A stretch of DNA of 11,047 bases from Bifidobacterium sp. UBA744 (lineage in GTDB: Bacteria; Actinomycetota; Actinomycetes; Actinomycetales; Bifidobacteriaceae): positions 1 through 11,047 of the forward strand of contig DBKS01000041.1 in the NCBI GenBank assembly GCA_002298605.1, written 5' to 3'. Every line of letters begins with the position of its first letter. Position 1 is the stretch's first letter. Below, one piece after another: positions 1 through 11,047 of the stretch. Position numbers and translations under genes: made by a program. The notes under the pieces are model-generated. The model was not told where the DNA came from, ran no database searches, and worked only from the letters and a program-made list of their open reading frames with translations.

Positions 1-417
1 AGCCCGATCTGGCTCGCTCTGCTGCTCTGTCTCATGCTGCTCGCCGCCAACGCGCTGACGCTGCATTCCCTCCGCCAGCGAGGCACCACGCGTCAGCGAA
101 TAGCCAACGGCTGGGCATTGGCCTGCTATCTCCTGACGAGATCCGGCATCCCGATCACCTCGGCAGGCACCACACGTCAACGCATACGGACTGTTGGCAA
201 GCATCGCCTCGCCGCATCCGGCAATCTCGGCCAATTATTCGAAACCCTTGGTCGACAAGCCGATTACGCCATGTATTCGGGTCGTCCCATCACCGAAGAT
301 CAGGCGCACACCTATTGGGCCCAGATCAATCTGCTCCGCAAATCGCTGATGCCTCTGCTGCCACGATCGCAACGATGGCGCATTGCATTGCGTCCCATCC
401 CCCACCAGCTGAGATAG
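1..417 (+). CDS. C-terminal fragment of a membrane protein, probably transglutaminase-like/DUF4129 type
   Basis: The reading frame is open from the first base to a TAG at 415-417, so the N-terminus lies outside the window; the ATG at 34 is probably internal. The first visible residues (PIWLALLLCLMLLAANAL) look like the end of a transmembrane helix. A soluble, mostly helical tail of about 115 residues follows, rich in Arg and Leu. The pattern of GWALACYLL, then a GIPI segment, then a helix ending in LMPLLPRSQRW and a short Pro/Arg end, resembles the cytoplasmic DUF4129-like tail of actinobacterial transglutaminase-like membrane proteins. In some bifidobacteria such a gene belongs to a cluster with a MoxR ATPase, a DUF58 protein and a Ser/Thr kinase; that link here is inference from memory. 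The catalytic Cys-His-Asp domain is not in view, so enzymatic function cannot be confirmed. The gene converges on rpoC. I am confident that it is coding and moderately confident of the family. Confidence 0.6.
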   Translation, partial: SPIWLALLLCLMLLAANALTLHSLRQRGTTRQRIANGWALACYLLTRSGIPITSAGTTRQRIRTVGKHRLAASGNLGQLFETLGRQADYAMYSGRPITEDQAHTYWAQINLLRKSLMPLLPRSQRWRIALRPIPHQLR

Positions 418-445
418 GAACCGAGACAAGAACCGAGATAGGAAC
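418..445. repeat. 12-nt tandem repeat just after the stop codon
   Basis: Two adjacent 12-nt units, GAACCGAGACAA (418-429) and GAACCGAGATAG (430-441), differ at two positions and are followed by a partial third copy (GAAC). The end of the upstream gene (GAGATAG, 411-417) also matches the end of the second unit, so the stop codon itself sits inside the repeat pattern. This looks like a small slippage product in noncoding DNA; no function is evident. Confidence 0.6.
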
Positions 446-477
446 TTGAACAACGGGAGGATACGGGCGAATATAAC

Positions 478-512
478 CATAGGCCACCGGCTGAAACGGT
501 CGGTGGCCTATG
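478..512. terminator. Hairpin between convergent genes, likely bidirectional terminator
   Basis: Bases 478-489 (CATAGGCCACCG) and 501-512 (CGGTGGCCTATG) are perfect inverted repeats, giving a 12-bp stem around an 11-nt loop. Read on the + strand, the loop can extend the stem by G-U and C-G pairs down to an AAA triloop; read on the minus strand it cannot do so fully. The minus-strand exit is AT-rich (GTTATATT), whereas the + strand exit has no T-run. It lies about 40 nt past the rpoC stop and 60 nt past the opposing gene's stop, so it can serve both transcripts, with an imperfect U-tract for rpoC. Confidence 0.75.
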
Positions 513-552
513 CGACAGCGTTCGTAGCTTTGCAGCCTAAGCCTGCTGCGTA

Positions 553-4746
<4,194 letters not shown>

Positions 4747-4753
4747 TTATCTG

Positions 4754-4757
4754 TCCT
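4754..4757 (-). promoter_or_regulatory. Ribosome binding site of rpoC
   Basis: On the minus strand AGGA lies 7 nt before the GTG start codon at 4746. It supports that GTG as the start, which also matches the N-terminus known for actinobacterial beta'. The rpoB-rpoC gap (4747-4785) holds no evident promoter or hairpin. Confidence 0.75.
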
Positions 4758-4785
4758 GTCTTTCGAAAAATCTCTAACGGTTGGT

Positions 4786-8328
<3,543 letters not shown>

Positions 8329-8337
8329 GAGACTTGA

Positions 8338-8342
8338 TCCTT
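8338..8342 (-). promoter_or_regulatory. Ribosome binding site of rpoB
   Basis: On the minus strand AAGGA lies 9 nt before the TTG at 8328 and overlaps an in-frame TAA (8341-8343). This fixes the unusual TTG as the start, since translation cannot enter the frame from upstream. Confidence 0.8.
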
Positions 8343-8390
8343 ATCACTCGCTAATGCTTGGTGTTTCCCCGGAGCACGCCCGCCAGCCAC

Positions 8391-8438
8391 CATATGCGTA
8401 TGCGAGCGCTTCCCCTATGAACGCATGCCCGCCATATG
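8391..8438 (-). promoter_or_regulatory. Imperfect dyad in the rpoBC leader
   Basis: Between the main promoter and the rpoB start, two CATATG boxes (8391-8396 and 8433-8438) flank an inner inverted repeat, ATGCG/CGCAT, around about 17 nt that contains AGCGCT. The arms are interrupted, so the transcript could form only an imperfect hairpin. It may be a leader structure or a protein site; I cannot tell, and no known r-protein or riboswitch pattern is recognised. Confidence 0.3.
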
Positions 8439-8459
8439 ACACACTTCATGCAAAGTCAA
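8431..8459 (-). promoter_or_regulatory. Possible second, weaker rpoBC promoter
   Basis: On the minus strand, TTGACT (8454-8459) is followed after 17 nt by TATGGC (8431-8436). The -35 match is good but the -10 matches the consensus at only three of six bases. It begins immediately downstream of the stronger promoter and overlaps its expected start site, so it may be chance. Confidence 0.25.
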
Positions 8460-8460
8460 C

Positions 8461-8489
8461 ATTCTAGCACATTCGGCGTGTCGTATCAA
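8461..8489 (-). promoter_or_regulatory. Main rpoBC promoter (sigma-70/SigA type)
   Basis: On the minus strand, TTGATA (8484-8489) and TAGAAT (8461-8466) are separated by exactly 17 nt, and TGC precedes the -10 as an extended -10 (TGn). Each hexamer differs from the vegetative consensus at one position. The expected start site is near 8454-8456, which leaves a leader of about 125 nt before the rpoB TTG. It is the best promoter match I noticed in the window. Confidence 0.8.
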
Positions 8490-8538
8490 TTGACGAGACT
8501 GCGGGTCAGATGTCGCCGATAAAGTCGGACGAACGCGC

Positions 8539-8558
8539 CCCGTCTCAGTCCCGTCTCA
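8539..8558. repeat. Short direct repeat after the membrane-protein gene
   Basis: CCCGTCTCA occurs at 8539-8547 and again at 8550-8558, two bases apart (on the minus strand TGAGACGGG twice). It lies just past the stop of the 8562-9467 gene. No clear terminator hairpin is visible here, so transcription from that gene may read into rpoBC. Confidence 0.45.
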
Positions 8559-8561
8559 CGC

Positions 8562-9467
8562 CTACTTCACCTCCACGGTCACCGGATCGCTGACCGCGTT
8601 GGGGGCGTTCTTCAGGCTGAGTTTCGCGACATAGGTGCCGCGATCCACCTTCGGCAGCTCGGAATTCTTACGGCATGTGGTGTCGGAGGCGTTGGAGTTC
8701 GTGCCCCACACCAGCGTCTGCTTGTCCTGCTTCATCTCGTCGGATTTGCTCATCAGCAGCATGCGCGACTTCACTGCGCAAACGTCGGAACGGTACACGG
8801 TCCGGTCACCGCTGGTGATGGTCAGCACGCGGCTGTCGTCCGCGGCGTCGACCAGGCACTGGCCCGCGCCAATATACGAGATCGTGGCCGAGAACTGGAC
8901 GGATCCGCCCACCGACACGCTCGCCGCAGAGGCCGACAACTGCAATTGCACATCGGATGCGGAACACGATGGCACGCCGGAGGTCTTCTTGGGCGTCGGC
9001 ACGTCCTGCCGGCTGACCGCGTTGATGTCATCCCGGCGTATCCACGTATCCAGGGCGACGACCCCTCGGCCGATCCCCCAAATTCCCGCGACCGCCAGCG
9101 CCAGCGCGGAGAGCAGAGCGATCAGGACGACGATGCGACGGCGGCGATACATCCGCCGTTTCGCCGGGCTCATCCTGCGACGCCGTTTGCGCGCCGCCGC
9201 CATCCGGGCCGCAACCGCTCCACCGGCAGTTGTTTTGCGCGCAGTTGCGCCGCGATTGTCGAAGTGATCGCCAGACCTCCTTGATGCGGAGGAACGTTGC
9301 GGGGCAGCGAGACGATCACTCGCGGAGGCACGGTTGCCTGCGGAAGAACGTCGGATTGCTTCAGAACGGTTGGAAGTATGCGGGTGACGAGAGCCCGCGG
9401 CGCCGCCGCCAGAACCCTGCCGCCCGGTCGCACCGCGATTCATCGCATTCCACTCATTCGTCGCCAT
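8562..9467 (-). CDS. Single-pass membrane protein with extracytoplasmic domain, unknown function
   Basis: This 301-residue protein is not one I recognise by name. Residues 1-110 are Ser/Ala/Gly/Arg-rich, probably disordered and cytoplasmic, ending in a strongly basic stretch (RKRRRR at 93-98, YRRRR at 107-111). One hydrophobic helix follows at about 112-132, so the topology should be N-in by the positive-inside rule. The C-terminal part (about 165-301) has alternating beta-strand-like segments and four cysteines (168, 204, 230, 265), which could form two disulphides outside the cell. The closing pattern GTYVAKLSL...VTVEVK resembles the last strands of an Ig-like or BsuPI-like beta-sandwich; that is inference. 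The ATG start has no clear Shine-Dalgarno but a TAGACT hexamer 8 nt upstream. It sits between mutY and rpoB on the same strand, 233 nt before rpoB. Confidence 0.85.
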   Translation of the reverse strand: MATNEWNAMNRGATGRQGSGGGAAGSRHPHTSNRSEAIRRSSAGNRASASDRLAAPQRSSASRRSGDHFDNRGATARKTTAGGAVAARMAAARKRRRRMSPAKRRMYRRRRIVVLIALLSALALAVAGIWGIGRGVVALDTWIRRDDINAVSRQDVPTPKKTSGVPSCSASDVQLQLSASAASVSVGGSVQFSATISYIGAGQCLVDAADDSRVLTITSGDRTVYRSDVCAVKSRMLLMSKSDEMKQDKQTLVWGTNSNASDTTCRKNSELPKVDRGTYVAKLSLKNAPNAVSDPVTVEVK

Positions 9468-9475
9468 ATCGTTTC

Positions 9476-9481
9476 AGTCTA
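9476..9481 (-). promoter_or_regulatory. Possible -10 box for a leaderless transcript of the 8562-9467 gene
   Basis: TAGACT on the minus strand ends 8 nt before the ATG at 9467, fitting the actinobacterial TANNNT -10 pattern. A poor -35 (TTGCGG, 9497-9502) lies 15 nt upstream, a short spacing. With no Shine-Dalgarno visible, transcription would begin at or just before the start codon. Confidence 0.4.
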
Positions 9482-9591
9482 ACGCGTTCCGCCGCTCCGC
9501 AATGAGCGTACCTGCGCACCAGGTCTCAGCATCCACCCCATTCACACATAGAACCTGACACCAATGGGTTGTTTGCCCATAAAATCTGTCG

Positions 9592-9615
9592 AAAAAGCGC
9601 CAGATTCCATGGGCG
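9592..9615 (-). terminator. Weak terminator-like hairpin after mutY
   Basis: On the minus strand CGCC (9612-9615) and GGCG (9598-9601) can pair around a 10-nt loop and are followed by C and five T residues (9592-9596). The stem is only 4 bp, so termination would be inefficient. A second small inverted repeat, ATGGG/CCCAT (9564-9580), follows. The rest of the gap 9468-9636 holds only the upstream region of the next gene. Confidence 0.3.
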
Positions 9616-9636
9616 AATACATATGCGACTTCTGTC

Positions 9637-10548
9637 TTACCGAGGCAGAGTCAGCGAACCGTCCGGCCGGATGTCGATCAGGCCGTCCTCGTCCAGGCTG
9701 GCGATGCATGCATCCAACTGGCCATGATCGGCCCACAACCGCTCTGTCTCGGCGCGGGATATGCCGCTATGGTCGGACCCGGCCGCGGACGCATTGCGCA
9801 ACGCCGCAAGCACGATGCCGCGGACCTGACGATCGGTTCCGGCGAATCGCTGGCGAGGCCGGGTGCGTTTGCGGCCCAAGTCCGGGTATCCTGCGGCACG
9901 GAACGCGCATTCCCCCGCAATCGGGCACTGTTCGCATACCGGCGTCTGAGCCGTGCATATCACCGCGCCCAGTTCCATCACCGACTGATTCCACACCACC
10001 GAGGCCGCGGCATCCCGCGGCAGCACCCGGGTGGCCAACCGCCGATCCTCAGCCGAGGCCGATCCGCCCAGCGACTCCTTGCCCGCCACGGCTCGACCGA
10101 GCACGCGGCGAATATTGGTGTCGATCACCGGCACACGCCGACCGAACGCGAAGCTCAGCACCGCCGACGCCGTATAGTCGCCGATCCCCGGCAGATCCAC
10201 CAATTTGTCGTATTCGCGGGGCAATGCGCCGCCGTATCGATCGACCACCTGCCGCGCGCATTCCTGCAGCCGCAGCGCCCGGCGCGGGTAGCCCAACCGG
10301 CCCCACGCGGTGATTACCTCGGCGGTGGATGCACCGGCGAGCGTCGCAGCATCCGGCCACATGCTCATCCACGACCGCCAGTACGGCACCACGCGGCTCA
10401 TCTGCGTCTGCTGACTCATCACTTCGGAAACCAGTACCCCCCACGCGCCGGTCCGCCCGAACCGCCACGGCAGGTCGCGCGCGTTCGCCTCCCACCACGC
10501 GGCGAGGCACAGGCGCAGGCGGTCCTCACGAGTCTCACTGTCGTTCAT
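9637..10548 (-). CDS. mutY: A/G-specific adenine DNA glycosylase (MutY)
   Basis: MutY removes adenine mispaired with 8-oxoguanine, preventing G:C to T:A changes. The protein is 303 residues from the ATG at 10548. The frame stays open a further 73 codons upstream, but that part reads over the divergent trmL gene and has no MutY similarity, so MNDSETRED is the likely start. Motifs: SEVMSQQT with catalytic Glu42; helix-hairpin-helix LPGIGDYTA at 119-127; VIDTNIRRVL with catalytic Asp143; and a [4Fe-4S] site C198-X6-C205-X2-C208-X5-C214. The C-terminal 80 or so residues are too short and show no match to the NUDIX-like 8-oxoG recognition domain of E. coli MutY (350 residues); they look like a small helical or winged-helix domain, as I recall for actinobacterial MutY. 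The gene is divergent from trmL with a 20-bp gap, and has only AGGG 3 nt before the ATG. Confidence 0.95.
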   Translation of the reverse strand: MNDSETREDRLRLCLAAWWEANARDLPWRFGRTGAWGVLVSEVMSQQTQMSRVVPYWRSWMSMWPDAATLAGASTAEVITAWGRLGYPRRALRLQECARQVVDRYGGALPREYDKLVDLPGIGDYTASAVLSFAFGRRVPVIDTNIRRVLGRAVAGKESLGGSASAEDRRLATRVLPRDAAASVVWNQSVMELGAVICTAQTPVCEQCPIAGECAFRAAGYPDLGRKRTRPRQRFAGTDRQVRGIVLAALRNASAAGSDHSGISRAETERLWADHGQLDACIASLDEDGLIDIRPDGSLTLPR

Positions 10549-10568
10549 CGACCCTATTCTTATCACCC
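10549..10568. promoter_or_regulatory. Candidate shared divergent promoter of mutY and trmL
   Basis: Only 20 bp separate the two start codons. An 8-bp box, TATTCTTA (10555-10562), sits exactly midway. Read on +, TATTCT ends 8 nt before the trmL GTG; read on minus, TAAGAA ends 8 nt before the mutY ATG. Both strands therefore present a -10-like element, and with no convincing Shine-Dalgarno on either side the two transcripts would be leaderless or nearly so. No good -35 is seen upstream of either. The symmetry is plain in the sequence; promoter activity is inferred. Confidence 0.5.
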
Positions 10569-11047
10569 GTGACGAACGAAGCAGCAACCACCCCCAATAA
10601 ACGCTCTCAGAGCGGTTTCCCCCAGAACGATTCTTCCCAGCCTGCCCCGACCGACCCCACCGCGCGGGTCGAGAAGATGTTTGAGTATGGCTATCGCAAA
10701 TCGAACTACGGCCCCGACGAACTGGTGACCGACGCGCACGGCAATCCGATTTCCGTGGTCGACGCAATGCTGTCGGCGGAAAAGGCCGCGGCAGCCGAAA
10801 CCGTGACGCCGCATTTGTGCTACTACTCCCCCCGCATTCCGGGCAACACCGGTTCCGCGATCCGCTTGTGCGCGGTGACCGGCACGATTCTGCATCTGGT
10901 GGAGCCGTTGGGGTTCAACCTGCGTGACACGAAGTTGCGTCGCGCGGGATTGGATTACCACGATATGGCCCATGTGGTGCTGCACCCGAATTTCGAGAAC
11001 TTGGTTGAGTCCATGCCGAATTCGCGCATCATCGCGTTCACAGCGCA
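10569..11047 (+). CDS. trmL: tRNA (cytidine(34)-2'-O)-methyltransferase, TrmL family, N-terminal part
   Basis: The frame from the GTG at 10569 stays open to the window edge (159 codons plus two bases) and is cut there. From about residue 82 the sequence matches the SPOUT-class TrmL/YibK family: PRIPGNTGSAIRLCAVTG (88-105) followed by LVEPLGF (110-116) and DTKLRRAGLDYH (120-131), corresponding to the E. coli stretch with IPPNTGNIIRLC and RRAGLDYHE. Such enzymes methylate the ribose of the wobble base of tRNA-Leu using S-adenosylmethionine. The C-terminal knot that binds the cofactor lies beyond the window. About 80 residues precede the core; E. coli TrmL has none. An in-frame ATG at 10677 (residue 37) is an alternative start, also without a clear Shine-Dalgarno. 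GTG is preferred because a -10-like box lies 8 nt upstream. Other SpoU-family members are possible but fit less well. Confidence 0.88.
   Translation, partial: MTNEAATTPNKRSQSGFPQNDSSQPAPTDPTARVEKMFEYGYRKSNYGPDELVTDAHGNPISVVDAMLSAEKAAAAETVTPHLCYYSPRIPGNTGSAIRLCAVTGTILHLVEPLGFNLRDTKLRRAGLDYHDMAHVVLHPNFENLVESMPNSRIIAFTA

Noticed and set aside
235..480. An 81-codon minus-strand frame with FLSRFLSRFLSQ.
   Set aside because: The repeat is only the 12-nt DNA repeat read on the other strand, and the frame overlaps the coding end of the + gene.
532..549. A GCAGC/GCTGC inverted repeat just after rpoC, considered as the rpoC terminator.
   Set aside because: The stem is only 5 bp with no T-run; the 12-bp hairpin at 478-512 is far better.
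8635..9267. A 210-codon + strand frame opposite the membrane-protein gene.
   Set aside because: The minus-strand frame has a coherent architecture (basic region, transmembrane helix, Cys-containing domain); this one does not.
9542..9736. A 64-codon minus-strand frame ending MGKQPIGVRFYV between mutY and the membrane-protein gene.
   Set aside because: It overlaps the end of mutY in another frame and has no Shine-Dalgarno or recognisable content.
10549..10767. Extension of mutY upstream to 10767 (73 extra codons).
   Set aside because: The added residues are Arg/Ser-rich without MutY similarity and lie over the N-terminal coding part of the divergent trmL gene.
10563..10985. A 140-codon minus-strand frame opposite trmL.
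   Set aside because: The + strand here encodes conserved SPOUT motifs (NTGSAIRLC, RRAGLDYH), so this is a shadow.

Overview
The window is G+C-rich and reads as actinobacterial, most likely a Bifidobacterium chromosome. The evidence is the RNA polymerase beta and beta' sequences. Beta' opens with the actinobacterial start (MLDVNAFD) and carries the long helical insert after the N-terminal zinc-binding region. The cluster also has non-ATG starts (TTG for rpoB, GTG for rpoC and trmL). The species cannot be told from the sequence alone. Nearly all of it is core housekeeping DNA; I see no mobile element, CRISPR array, tRNA or rRNA gene, and no gene-free stretch over 300 bases.

Layout. Positions 1-417 (+) hold the C-terminal end of a membrane protein, probably a transglutaminase-like/DUF4129-type protein. 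It converges on the polymerase genes, with a 12-bp-stem hairpin at 478-512 between them. Then, all on the minus strand and in transcription order from the right, come mutY (9637-10548), a single-pass membrane protein of unknown function (8562-9467), rpoB (4786-8328) and rpoC (553-4746). A strong promoter (TTGATA, 17 nt, TAGAAT) lies at 8461-8489 and drives rpoBC with a leader of about 125 nt. Divergent from mutY, on the + strand, a trmL-type tRNA 2'-O-methyltransferase starts at 10569 and runs off the window.

How the genes relate. rpoB and rpoC encode the two large subunits of RNA polymerase and form an operon with a 39-nt gap. They are flanked here neither by rplJ/rplL upstream nor by rpsL/rpsG downstream, so the pair stands apart from ribosomal-protein genes. 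mutY (repair of A:8-oxoG mispairs) and trmL (tRNA wobble-base methylation) are divergent with only 20 bp between start codons. That gap holds a near-symmetric -10-like box placed exactly midway. mutY, trmL and the membrane-protein gene all lack a convincing Shine-Dalgarno and have a -10-like hexamer 8 nt before the start codon, so leaderless transcripts are plausible.

No undescribed multi-gene system is evident. The points most worth checking are the mutY/trmL shared promoter, Asn in place of the usual His in the rifampicin pocket of RpoB, an acidic C-terminal tail on RpoC with five pentapeptide-like repeats, and the unknown membrane protein directly upstream of rpoBC.
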